A DNA stretch of 29,118 nucleotides from NCBI GenBank assembly GCA_964293815.1, contig CAXYYC010000031.1:1-29118 (forward strand), given 5' to 3'. The notes beneath the pieces are model-generated. The model was not told the origin of the DNA. It did not search any database and saw only the letters and a program-made list of their open reading frames with translations. The position numbers and the translations under genes were made by a program. This DNA comes from CTSOIL-112 sp964293815 (GTDB taxonomy: Bacteria; Pseudomonadota; Gammaproteobacteria; Burkholderiales; Burkholderiaceae). Within the stretch, counting starts at the first letter, position 1, and each line of letters opens with the position of its first letter. Below, piece by piece: positions 17,197 through 27,088 of the stretch.

Positions 17197-18777
17197 TTAG
17201 CGTAAAACATACGCCGCAAAACCCAGCGCTCCGAGCAATAAAGCCACGCTGAACCAGCGCCACAGACGCAATTCGCGCGCTTGTTGATTCAAACGCGCAT
17301 CCAACTGCGCCCAGCGCTGCTCATCTGGACGCGCGCCGACGCCACTTTGCGCTTGCAACGCAGACAATAGCAAACGCGGCGTATCCGGCAAGTGCCGTAC
17401 AATATACGGCCACTCGCGCTTCAATCCGCGCCACAAACCTTTCGGCCCGAGTGTATTGCGCATCCACTTTTCCAAAAACGGCTTGGCGGTATCCCATAGA
17501 TCCAGATTCGGATCCAACACACGCCCCATGCCTTCGACATTGAGCAAAGTTTTTTGCAACATCACCAGCTGTGGCTGCACCGAGACATTGAATTGACGCG
17601 ACACATCAAACAGCCGCATCAGCACCTGCCCCAGTGAAATTTCCGAAATCGGTCGGCCAAAATATGGCTCGCACACCGTGCGCACGGTGGTGGTCAGCTC
17701 ATCCAGCGGCGTATCAGCCGGAACCCAGCCTGACTCAATATGTGCGTAGGCCACACCACGGTAATCGCGGTTGAAAAAAGCCAAAAAATTAATCGCTAAG
17801 TAATGCCGATCCACTTCGGACAAGGTACCGACAATGCCGCAATCAAGCGCAATATAATGCCCGCGTTGCGCGCCCTGCGTGCCAATAAATACATTTCCTG
17901 GGTGCATATCTGCGTGAAAAAAGCCATCGCGAAACACCTGCGTGAAGAAAATTTCGACACCGTCGCGTGCCAAACGCTTCAAATCCACATTCATCTCAGC
18001 CAGCGTATCCAAACGCGACACTGGCACGCCGTGCATCCACTCCATCACCATCACGCGCCGCGCGGTGTAATCCCAGCATATCTCGGGCACGGCGATCAAA
18101 TCGCTGCCCTGCATATTGTGACGCAGTTGGCTGGCATTGGCCGACTCGCACTGCAAGTCCAATTCTTGATGCAAATGGCGCTCGACCTGCGCGATGACTT
18201 CAACCGGTTTGAGCCGTTTGCCATCCACATGATTTTTCTCAAAGTAGCGCGCCGCCGTGTACATGCACTCGATATCAACCTTAATCAATTGGTCAATATC
18301 CGGTCGCAGTACCTTGACCGCAACCTCGCGTCCCGCCCATTCGCCCGAGCGCACAGTGGCGCGATGCACCTGCGCAACCGAAGCAGTCGCCACATTGTCG
18401 TCATCAAAGGCGCTGAATACCGAGTCCACCGTTTGCCCCAATTCGCGTTCAATGATGGCGCGTATGGTGGCTGCAGGTACCGGCGTGATGCGATCTTGCA
18501 AATGCGATAGCTCGTGGATGTATTCAGCTGGCAAAATATCAGGACGGGTGGACAACACCTGTCCCAATTTAATGAAAATCGGCCCCAGCGATTCGAGCGC
18601 CAGACGCAGTTGGTGCGCCTGTTGCGCATGACCCATGTCCGAACGCGGTAGCAGTTTGCGCGCGCTGCGCGCCGCGAATCCCTGACTGGGATTCATTTCA
18701 AACAGTAGATGTAGGACGTGGTGCTGTTTGAGCACACGAGCCACTTGAATGGAGCGTTTGAGCACCGCCCGATTCAT
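17197..18777 (-). CDS. ubiB: UbiB, atypical kinase-like protein for ubiquinone biosynthesis
   Basis: UbiB is an ABC1/ADCK-family protein with ATPase activity needed for ubiquinone biosynthesis, probably by helping membrane-bound lipid intermediates reach the Ubi enzymes. The family motif KLGQ (70-73) in GPIFIKLGQVLSTRPD, the alanine-rich nucleotide loop ASVAQVH, K155 in VAVKVL, the catalytic HADMHPGN and a DCG in place of DFG are all present. A C-terminal membrane helix (about 505-525) anchors it. At 526 residues it is close to the E. coli length. It overlaps ubiJ by four bases. Confidence 0.95.
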   Translation of the reverse strand: MNRAVLKRSIQVARVLKQHHVLHLLFEMNPSQGFAARSARKLLPRSDMGHAQQAHQLRLALESLGPIFIKLGQVLSTRPDILPAEYIHELSHLQDRITPVPAATIRAIIERELGQTVDSVFSAFDDDNVATASVAQVHRATVRSGEWAGREVAVKVLRPDIDQLIKVDIECMYTAARYFEKNHVDGKRLKPVEVIAQVERHLHQELDLQCESANASQLRHNMQGSDLIAVPEICWDYTARRVMVMEWMHGVPVSRLDTLAEMNVDLKRLARDGVEIFFTQVFRDGFFHADMHPGNVFIGTQGAQRGHYIALDCGIVGTLSEVDRHYLAINFLAFFNRDYRGVAYAHIESGWVPADTPLDELTTTVRTVCEPYFGRPISEISLGQVLMRLFDVSRQFNVSVQPQLVMLQKTLLNVEGMGRVLDPNLDLWDTAKPFLEKWMRNTLGPKGLWRGLKREWPYIVRHLPDTPRLLLSALQAQSGVGARPDEQRWAQLDARLNQQARELRLWRWFSVALLLGALGFAAYVLR

Positions 18778-19559
18778 GAGCGCGCCTTTTGCGTGACATT
18801 TTGTGCAGCCTGTTGCAGGGGCTCAATACGTCGCGCCAAGGTATCCACGCCTTGGCGCACCTGATGAATTTGATCGGATAGTTGTTGCAAAGCCGCATGA
18901 CGAATCGCCACGGCGCGCCCTGATTCATCATCCAAAAAGCGCTGCTGTGCTTTTTCAGCAACCATGTGTAAATCGCGTTTGGCACGTTCCGAGCCTTGTT
19001 GTACCCAGCTTGCCGGTGTCGCGCCGATGATGCCGGCCAATTGCGCCCAAACATCAGGCCGCAGATTTTTGGTCAAACGGCTGACCCAATCCGCCAAAGC
19101 CGACTCGCCCGAAATATGCACATGCTGCATGAGCGTCGGCATCTGCGGCGGCCATTCATCAAACACATCATCGTAGACGCTCGGCATGACGGTCAACGTC
19201 ACATTGGCCGGACTGGCGGTGATGGTTTGTGCATCTGGCTCTGGCTCAATGCGCTGCGCCACTAAAATATCCACCGGCTCAATTTGCCAACGCAAGGTAT
19301 GCTTTTGCCCCATGATCGGCACGATCACATCGACAATTTTACCGCTGTGCGGTAATGCGGTCTCGGCCACCCAATCCTCTTGCGCCGCCGCCTGTCGCAC
19401 ACCAATAGCAACGACCTGCGCGAGCCGATAGCTCATGTGCGCGGCAAATAACTCTCTATCGCTCAACACCTTCGGCATCTCCAGCAAGCCGGAAATGACT
19501 TCGGTCGGCGTGGGTAATTTTTCCAGTACCGCGAATGGGTTCAAAAAATTCACCGCCAT
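18774..19559 (-). CDS. ubiJ: UbiJ, SCP2-domain accessory factor of ubiquinone biosynthesis
   Basis: UbiJ is a lipid-binding SCP2-fold protein that organises the soluble Ubi complex. The N-terminal 130 or so residues have the SCP2-like pattern (hydrophobic strands ending in NVTLTVMPSVYDDVF), and the C-terminal part (about 205-255) is helical and predicted coiled-coil. At 261 residues it is longer than the roughly 200 of E. coli UbiJ. Sequence similarity in this family is low, so the call rests largely on position: it lies between ubiE and ubiB, overlapping ubiE by one base and ubiB by four. Confidence 0.82.
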   Translation of the reverse strand: MAVNFLNPFAVLEKLPTPTEVISGLLEMPKVLSDRELFAAHMSYRLAQVVAIGVRQAAAQEDWVAETALPHSGKIVDVIVPIMGQKHTLRWQIEPVDILVAQRIEPEPDAQTITASPANVTLTVMPSVYDDVFDEWPPQMPTLMQHVHISGESALADWVSRLTKNLRPDVWAQLAGIIGATPASWVQQGSERAKRDLHMVAEKAQQRFLDDESGRAVAIRHAALQQLSDQIHQVRQGVDTLARRIEPLQQAAQNVTQKARS

Positions 19560-20329
19560 TACAGTTTCACACCTTCATGCAGGGCACAGACGCCAAAAGT
19601 CATATTGTGGTATTTGACGAATTCAAACCCAGCCTGCTCCATCATCGCCTTGAGCGACTCTTGATCCGGGTGCATACGGATGGATTCGGCCAAATATTGA
19701 TAGCTTTCCGAATCATTAGCGATCAATTCACCCATTTTCGGCAAGACATTGAACGAGTAAAAATCATACGGCTTTTGCAAAGCCTCATTCACTTTAGAAA
19801 ATTCCAGCACAAACACGCGCCCACCCGGACGCAATACGCGGTGCATTTCCTTGAGCGCCTGATCTTTGTGCGTCATATTGCGCAGACCAAAGGCCACCGT
19901 CACCACGTCAAAATAGTTATCCGCAAACGGTAAATGCTCGGCATTGGCCAGCGCCACCGGCGTCACCAAGCCCTTATCGAGCAGGCGATCACGCCCAACG
20001 CGCAGCATGGATTCATTGATATCAGTCGCCCACACCTGTCCCGATGCGCCGACTTTTTTCGCAAACGCAATCGCCAAGTCCCCCGTGCCGCTGGCCAAAT
20101 CGAGCATCTTCATGCCCGGACGCGGCGCGACGCGCTGAATCGTGAACAATTTCCACAGGCGGTGCATCCCACCGCTCATCACATCGTTCATGATGTCGTA
20201 TTTGCTCGCCACGGAGTGAAACACCTCGGCGACTTTCGACTCTTTTTCGTGCTCTGAGATGGTTTTATAGCCAAAATGGGTGGTGTTTTCAGAGGCGGCG
20301 TTTGGCGTATTTTTTTCTGGTGTATCCAT
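19559..20329 (-). CDS. ubiE: Demethylmenaquinone / ubiquinone methyltransferase (UbiE)
   Basis: UbiE is the S-adenosylmethionine-dependent C-methyltransferase of ubiquinone and menaquinone synthesis. The SAM-binding motif DLASGTGDLAIAFAKK and the family signatures YDIMNDVMSGGMHRLWK and RVLRPGGRVFVLEFSK are clear. The length is 256 residues. An in-frame TTG at 20341 lies upstream, but the ATG at 20329 is the better start. It is the first gene of the ubiE-ubiJ-ubiB operon. The 204-base gap to the divergent purU must hold both promoters; I could not pick convincing boxes in it. Confidence 0.96.
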   Translation of the reverse strand: MDTPEKNTPNAASENTTHFGYKTISEHEKESKVAEVFHSVASKYDIMNDVMSGGMHRLWKLFTIQRVAPRPGMKMLDLASGTGDLAIAFAKKVGASGQVWATDINESMLRVGRDRLLDKGLVTPVALANAEHLPFADNYFDVVTVAFGLRNMTHKDQALKEMHRVLRPGGRVFVLEFSKVNEALQKPYDFYSFNVLPKMGELIANDSESYQYLAESIRMHPDQESLKAMMEQAGFEFVKYHNMTFGVCALHEGVKL

Positions 20330-20533
20330 GATAATGAGCAATCTTTTAAGTCAATTAAGCCATCCCACGCCAAAAACTCATACAAACAAACACATTAGTC
20401 CGTGTAGAATATCGGCGCGCACGATGGCGCAAAATATACCTCGCCATTTTAATGTATTTTCACTCTGTACGGTAAAATAAAGCAATTCTGTAACCGAGCC
20501 TGACGCCCCAAAAATTCCCAAGCAAAGCACACC

Positions 20534-21400
20534 ATGAGCACCTCAAAATACATCCTCACCCTGTCCTGCCCCGACCAAATGGGCGTGGTTCACACTGTCT
20601 CAGGATTTTTATTCGAACGCGGCGGCAACATCATCGACTCAGCGCAGTTCAACGACACCGATTCGGATCGATTCTTCATGCGCGTCAATTTTGAGGAGCG
20701 TCGTAGCGACATCGATCTGGCAACACTCAAAACCGAATTTGCACCGATTGCCGAACGATTTCAAATGGATTGGCAGCTCGTGGACGAGGCCGCCAAACCA
20801 CGTCTGATGATTATGGTCTCGAAAATCGGTCATTGCCTGAACGATCTGCTGTTTCGCCACAAATCGGGCAATTTACCCGTAGAGATCGCTGCGATTGTCT
20901 CGAACCACCCCGACTTTTACCAACTCGCCGCCTCGTACAACATTCCGTTTCACCATTTCCCCTTGCTGGGCGGTAGTGCTGAGCAAAAAATGGAGCAAGA
21001 GCGCCGTGTGCTGGAAGTATTTCACCAGCAAAATATCGATTTTGTCGTGCTCGCGCGCTATATGCAAATTCTCTCCAACGAGATGTGCGTCGCGCTCAAT
21101 GGCCGCGCGATCAATATTCACCACTCGTTTTTACCGAGTTTCAAAGGCGCGAAACCGTATCATCAAGCCTTCGCCAAAGGCGTCAAACTCATCGGCGCGA
21201 CCGCGCATTTCGTCACCGCCGATTTGGACGAAGGTCCAATCATCGAGCAAGACATCGCCCGCGTGGATCACAGCATGACACCGGATGAGCTGACCGCCAT
21301 CGGTCGTGACGTCGAATGCATCACCCTCGCGCGTGCGGTCAAATGGCACGCCGAACACCGCGTATTATTGAACGGCAAAAAAACCGTGGTGTTTAAATAA
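20534..21400 (+). CDS. purU: Formyltetrahydrofolate deformylase (PurU)
   Basis: PurU hydrolyses 10-formyltetrahydrofolate to formate and tetrahydrofolate, balancing one-carbon pools and feeding formate to purine synthesis. An N-terminal ACT domain (about 6-85) is followed by a formyltransferase domain (about 89-288). The active-site segments NIHHSFLPSFKGAKPYHQA (from N194) and DEGPIIEQD (D232) are present. At 288 residues it has the expected length. Nothing in the neighbouring genes is linked to folate, and it is followed directly by the CRISPR-like region. Confidence 0.95.
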   Translation: MSTSKYILTLSCPDQMGVVHTVSGFLFERGGNIIDSAQFNDTDSDRFFMRVNFEERRSDIDLATLKTEFAPIAERFQMDWQLVDEAAKPRLMIMVSKIGHCLNDLLFRHKSGNLPVEIAAIVSNHPDFYQLAASYNIPFHHFPLLGGSAEQKMEQERRVLEVFHQQNIDFVVLARYMQILSNEMCVALNGRAINIHHSFLPSFKGAKPYHQAFAKGVKLIGATAHFVTADLDEGPIIEQDIARVDHSMTPDELTAIGRDVECITLARAVKWHAEHRVLLNGKKTVVFK

Positions 21401-21413
21401 CTCATTTCACCCG

Positions 21414-21441
21414 AGGGTTTATTGCACAGGGACTTAGAGAA
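21414..21441 (+). repeat. Possible decayed CRISPR repeat left of the array
   Basis: The segment contains GCACAGG (21424-21430) and then CTTAGA (21433-21438), the core and 3' handle of the array repeat in the right order, 62-63 bases before the same motifs in the first clear repeat (one period is 60). The left half is not conserved. It could be a decayed repeat, or a chance match. Confidence 0.35.
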
Positions 21442-21475
21442 AGGCTTGCTGTAGTACGCAACGTGGGAGCGAACA

Positions 21476-21803
21476 ATTAACCGCCGCACAGGCGGCTTAG
21501 AAACAGATCGTTTCGTTCGGTTGTACCAGTTGACCGTTAACCGCCGCACAGGCAGCTTAGAAAACTCTTTGAGTTCTAAGCGAGTGATGCTGTCGGTTCA
21601 CCGCCGCACAGGTGGCTTAGAAAGCACAGGATGCGGCCATGAGTAGAGCGGTTATGTTCACCGCCGCACAGGCGGCTTAGAAATGCACTTGTTCGGTCTC
21701 GGTCTGCATCCGCAGATTCACCGCCGCACAGGCGGCTTAGAAATTTCACCACGGCACAGAAACCAAACGCACCGAGTTCACCGCCGCACAGGCGGCTTAG
21801 AAA
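21476..21803 (+). CRISPR. Type I-F-like CRISPR array, six repeats and five spacers
   Basis: Six 28-base repeats start at 21476, 21536, 21596, 21656, 21716 and 21776, exactly 60 bases apart, so all five spacers are 32 bases. The repeat begins GTTCACCGCC, has loop GCACA and ends GGCGGCTTAGAAA. This matches the type I-F pattern (GTTCACTGCC, five-base loop, GGCAGCTAAGAAA): a five-base-pair stem for Cas6f and an eight-base 3' handle, giving plus-strand transcription. Repeats 4 and 6 are consensus. Repeats 1 and 2 share GTTAA-type 5' ends, repeat 2 has GGCAGC, repeat 3 has GGTGG, and repeats 1 and 5 begin with A. The spacers differ from one another. No cas gene is in the window, and the 75 bases to purU leave little room for a leader. 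Confidence 0.93.
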
Positions 21804-21818
21804 TATGTCCAAGTTTTT

Positions 21819-21846
21819 CTCGCTCCCACGCTCCAGCGAGGGAACG
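21819..21846. repeat. Intergenic palindrome (CGCTCCCACG type), copy 1
   Basis: The element starts CTCGCTCCCACGCTCC and ends AGCGAGGGAACG, an imperfect palindrome 15 bases after the last CRISPR repeat. It is closely similar to the copy at 22123. A partial match in opposite orientation (ACGTGGGAGCGAAC, 21461-21474) lies directly before the first repeat. Such REP-like palindromes are frequent in proteobacterial intergenic DNA. Confidence 0.65.
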
Positions 21847-21858
21847 CATAGGGCATAG

Positions 21859-21875
21859 CGTGGGCTGTGCCCACG
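21859..21875. repeat. Small GC-rich hairpin
   Basis: A perfect 7-base stem (CGTGGGC / GCCCACG) with loop TGT. It is probably part of the same palindromic element as the one just before it. Confidence 0.5.
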
Positions 21876-21921
21876 ACCAACCATCACCATTCTCTCGATA
21901 TCCCGCTCTCCGCCGCGGGGC

Positions 21922-21953
21922 GACTACTTTTTTGCTTGATCAAAAAAGTAGTC
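21922..21953. repeat. Perfect 13-base inverted repeat with T/A core
   Basis: The arms GACTACTTTTTTG and CAAAAAAGTAGTC enclose the loop CTTGAT. A-runs follow on the plus strand. Palindromes of this form, with a T-run, GCTT-type loop and A-run, recur between genes in many proteobacteria. It could also work as a terminator. Confidence 0.7.
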
Positions 21954-21971
21954 AAAAAAATCAAGTACGCA

Positions 21972-22081
21972 GTAATGCAAACCAATGAACGCTAATATTA
22001 AGGACGGTTTGAAACTCGCGTTTGTCCCAAACGCTCAAACAGCAAACCGTCCAATCGAACAACAGCGTTCATTAGCATTAC
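21972..22081. repeat. Nested 110-base inverted repeat (long imperfect hairpin)
   Basis: Four pairs of arms nest one inside another: GTAATGC (21972) with GCATTAC (22075-22081); AATGAACGCT (21984) with AGCGTTCATT (22064); GGACGGTTTG (22002) with CAAACCGTCC (22043); GCGTTTG (22018) with CAAACGC (22028). The loop is three bases, and 34 base pairs form with asymmetric internal loops. No coding region explains it. It may be a structured RNA, a miniature transposable element, or a folded recombination site. Confidence 0.75.
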
Positions 22082-22122
22082 AGCGACATGGCTCGACTTC
22101 GTGGATATAACATCCCGCCTTC

Positions 22123-22154
22123 TCTCGTTCCCACGCTCCAGCATGGGAACGAGA
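22123..22154. repeat. Intergenic palindrome (CGTTCCCACG type), copy 2
   Basis: The 11-base arms TCTCGTTCCCA and TGGGAACGAGA enclose a 10-base loop. It shares CTCG(T/C)TCCCACGCTCCAGC with the copy at 21819 and lies just before the stray CRISPR repeat. Confidence 0.7.
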
Positions 22155-22176
22155 ATATTTTGTTGCAGGCTTGGAT

Positions 22177-22204
22177 GTTCACTGCCGCACAGGCGGCTAA
22201 ATAT
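22177..22204 (+). repeat. Solitary CRISPR-like repeat
   Basis: A single 28-base unit begins GTTCACTGCCGCACAGGCGG and continues CTAAATAT. It matches the array repeat in its first 22 positions except for one base, and has an altered 3' handle. It lies 373 bases after the end of the array in the same orientation, with no second repeat one period away. Confidence 0.75.
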
Positions 22205-22217
22205 TGCATTTTCAAAC

Positions 22218-22245
22218 ACAAAAGCCCTCAATCGAGGGCTTTTGT
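22218..22245. terminator. Intrinsic terminator of secA
   Basis: A perfect 12-base stem (ACAAAAGCCCTC / GAGGGCTTTTGT) with a 4-base loop begins 22 bases beyond the secA stop. On the minus strand the stem ends in a T-run. The symmetry makes it work from either side. Confidence 0.85.
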
Positions 22246-22267
22246 CCACTGCATTTCAATCACAGAT

Positions 22268-25033
<2,766 letters not shown>

Positions 25034-25164
25034 GAAAATTTTTACCTTAAAATATTAAAAAACACCACCGTTGTGGTAATGTTCGTCCATGAACCTACTG
25101 TTCAAACGGCGCATTTTACCACGCCCGACGTTCAAAAAGCACAAAAGCCGAGCGATAAGCCGAC

Positions 25165-25677
25165 ATGAGCCAAAAAAACCATCCCCTGCCGAAAAATATC
25201 TACACCGTTCAAGACAGCTGGCGCATGACCACCGTACTGTCGCAAGCCATGCCGCGCATTGAAACCAACACCCGACTGACCTTGCACATCACCGAGCTCA
25301 TGCCCAGTACCTTGAAAACCGGCTGGCGCGCACATCTGGAGCGCCATAAATTAACGCTGAAAGTGCCGCACCAAGCCCTCGCGGTGAAAATCAAACAGCA
25401 AGCACCACTCATCATCGACGGGCTAAAAATGTACGGCTGGGACATAAACGATATGGTGGTCAAAGTCACACAATTCAACCGCCCCGAATGGATCAATCGC
25501 GCACCAAATAAAGTACTGGTTAAAAATCAACGGGTTATCAGCGAAAAAAGTGCACAGCGCATCGCCGAAACCATCGAGCATCTGGATGAAGACTCACCGG
25601 TACGCGCCGCTTTGCAACAATTACTCGCGCACCGAGCCGCAAGAGAAGAAAAGCGGCGGCAAAGCGCAGCCGAATGA
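25165..25677 (+). CDS. dciA: DUF721 protein, DciA-type helicase loader
   Basis: This is a 170-residue protein of the DUF721/DciA family. DciA proteins load the replicative helicase DnaB in bacteria that lack DnaC. The N-terminal 120 residues hold the DUF721 domain (a hydrophobic strand pattern around LKVPHQALAVKIKQQAPLII), followed by a helical, charged C-terminal tail. Its position beside secA is the classical one for this family and supports the call. The family is divergent, so similarity alone is modest. Confidence 0.75.
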   Translation: MSQKNHPLPKNIYTVQDSWRMTTVLSQAMPRIETNTRLTLHITELMPSTLKTGWRAHLERHKLTLKVPHQALAVKIKQQAPLIIDGLKMYGWDINDMVVKVTQFNRPEWINRAPNKVLVKNQRVISEKSAQRIAETIEHLDEDSPVRAALQQLLAHRAAREEKRRQSAAE

Positions 25678-25741
25678 CGCACTTTTGCTTTAAAATAAAG
25701 CGCAATACAACTGCAACTATAACCACCCAAAACCCGACAAC

Positions 25742-27088
25742 GTGATTCCACATCCTTACGCCCTCATCGAATTGATCCACCGCTTGGAAGAGCGCCGTTA
25801 TGTGTTCAACACCGATCCGCAGCCCATCACCGAGGCTCTGCGCCACGAAAAAAGCGATTGGCTGAGTAAGTTGCGCCTACGCGCCGAGCGCATTGATGCC
25901 GACACACAGTTGCGCCGTATGCTGGATAAAATCGACACACGCATCAACACCGTGGTCAAACTCATCATGCTGTTTTGGCTGGTCAGCGGCTTCATGACCG
26001 CGCTCGCACTCATGCACGCCGACGCGGTCAATTTTTTCTATGTATTAATCAGCGTATTGTGTATCAACTGGATCATGCTCATCGTCTGGGTCGTCTGGCT
26101 GATTTTGAGCAGAGGTCAAAGCGCGCGTAAGCATGGCGCGTGGTTCAACCCGCTGTCCTTCATCCGCAGCAAAGACACATTGACGCAAGCAGCCGTGGAC
26201 GTATACGAAGACTACCTGCACCAGCCGAACATGCGCTGGTACTGGGGCAAACTCTCACACCAATTCTGGCTCGCCACGCTGACAGGACTGTTTGCAGGCA
26301 TCACGCTCATGCTCACCATCCGCCAATACACCTTCAACTGGCAAAGCACCCTACTTGATTCACACATGCTCGCCAAATTGGTCAGCTGGCTCAACTGGCT
26401 ACCGAGTAAACTCGGCTTCCCAGCAGTAGATGCGCAAACCGTCGCGCACAACCAAACCATCGGGCAAATCGCCGACGCACGCCAATGGGCGCTCCTGCTC
26501 ATGCTAAGTTTGGTGCTGTACGGCATCATTCCGCGCGTTTTCGCTTGGCTCATCTGCCGACTGCGTTTGTCCACCCAATCCCCCGCGCTACCGCTCGAAC
26601 TGCCCTACTACCAACGATTGCAACGCCTCTGGACACCGGCACAAGTCGTTGATGCCGACACCGTGCGCGAACACATTGGTACGCAACAACGTCCGAACCT
26701 CGTCGCCGACGCTTTTGCCATCGCCGCCGTGCTCGAATCACCCGAACACGCCGCCGATCAAAGCTGGAGCAATCGCGCATTGGAACGTGACTGGTACCAC
26801 TGGGGCAATATGGACGGACGCGCCGATTTGGACAAACTACTGACCGAAATGAACCAGCATCCGGTCGCACTGCTCATCGGTGTGCGGGCGCACACCGTAC
26901 CCGAACGCGGTACGCTGCGTTTGCTGGAGCAACTGGCGCAGCATGCACAAGGCGGTCTGTGGGTACAACTGTTGCCGGAGAAAAACACATCAACCGATTT
27001 AACCGCGCGTCAGCAACAGTGGCAAACAGCGCTTGATGCACTGAATATTCCACTTCACGTCCCATCGACGAACGAGCAACCATCATGA
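25742..27088 (+). CDS. DUF2868 membrane protein
   Basis: The protein has 448 residues and begins with GTG; no earlier ATG gives a better start. A basic, helical N-terminus (1-70) is followed by membrane helices at about 71-90 and 98-122, a loop, helices at about 175-193 and 248-272, and a soluble C-terminal domain (about 285-448). This matches the DUF2868 family, whose function is unknown. Its last four bases overlap the start of a GTPase gene (ATGA), so the two are translated together and probably act together. The C-terminal domain has an alpha/beta pattern (HPVALLIGVRAHTVPERGTL) without a clear nucleotide-binding loop. Confidence 0.82.
   Translation: MIPHPYALIELIHRLEERRYVFNTDPQPITEALRHEKSDWLSKLRLRAERIDADTQLRRMLDKIDTRINTVVKLIMLFWLVSGFMTALALMHADAVNFFYVLISVLCINWIMLIVWVVWLILSRGQSARKHGAWFNPLSFIRSKDTLTQAAVDVYEDYLHQPNMRWYWGKLSHQFWLATLTGLFAGITLMLTIRQYTFNWQSTLLDSHMLAKLVSWLNWLPSKLGFPAVDAQTVAHNQTIGQIADARQWALLLMLSLVLYGIIPRVFAWLICRLRLSTQSPALPLELPYYQRLQRLWTPAQVVDADTVREHIGTQQRPNLVADAFAIAAVLESPEHAADQSWSNRALERDWYHWGNMDGRADLDKLLTEMNQHPVALLIGVRAHTVPERGTLRLLEQLAQHAQGGLWVQLLPEKNTSTDLTARQQQWQTALDALNIPLHVPSTNEQPS

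Noticed and set aside
17803..18510. A 235-residue plus-strand frame inside ubiB
   Set aside because: It is antisense to the conserved UbiB kinase motifs and has no family resemblance.
21576..21890. A 104-residue minus-strand reading frame across the CRISPR array
   Set aside because: Its repeated FLSRLCGGE motif is the translation of the CRISPR repeats every 20 codons, a known false protein.
21972..22081. Integron attC site as an explanation of the nested inverted repeat
   Set aside because: The folded shape is similar, but the paired GTTRRRY/RYYYAAC core sites expected at the ends are not present and there is no integrase or cassette order nearby.
21998..22249. An 83-residue minus-strand frame through the palindrome block and stray repeat
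   Set aside because: It is built from the nested inverted repeat, the palindrome and the stray CRISPR repeat, and has no ribosome site or recognisable domain.
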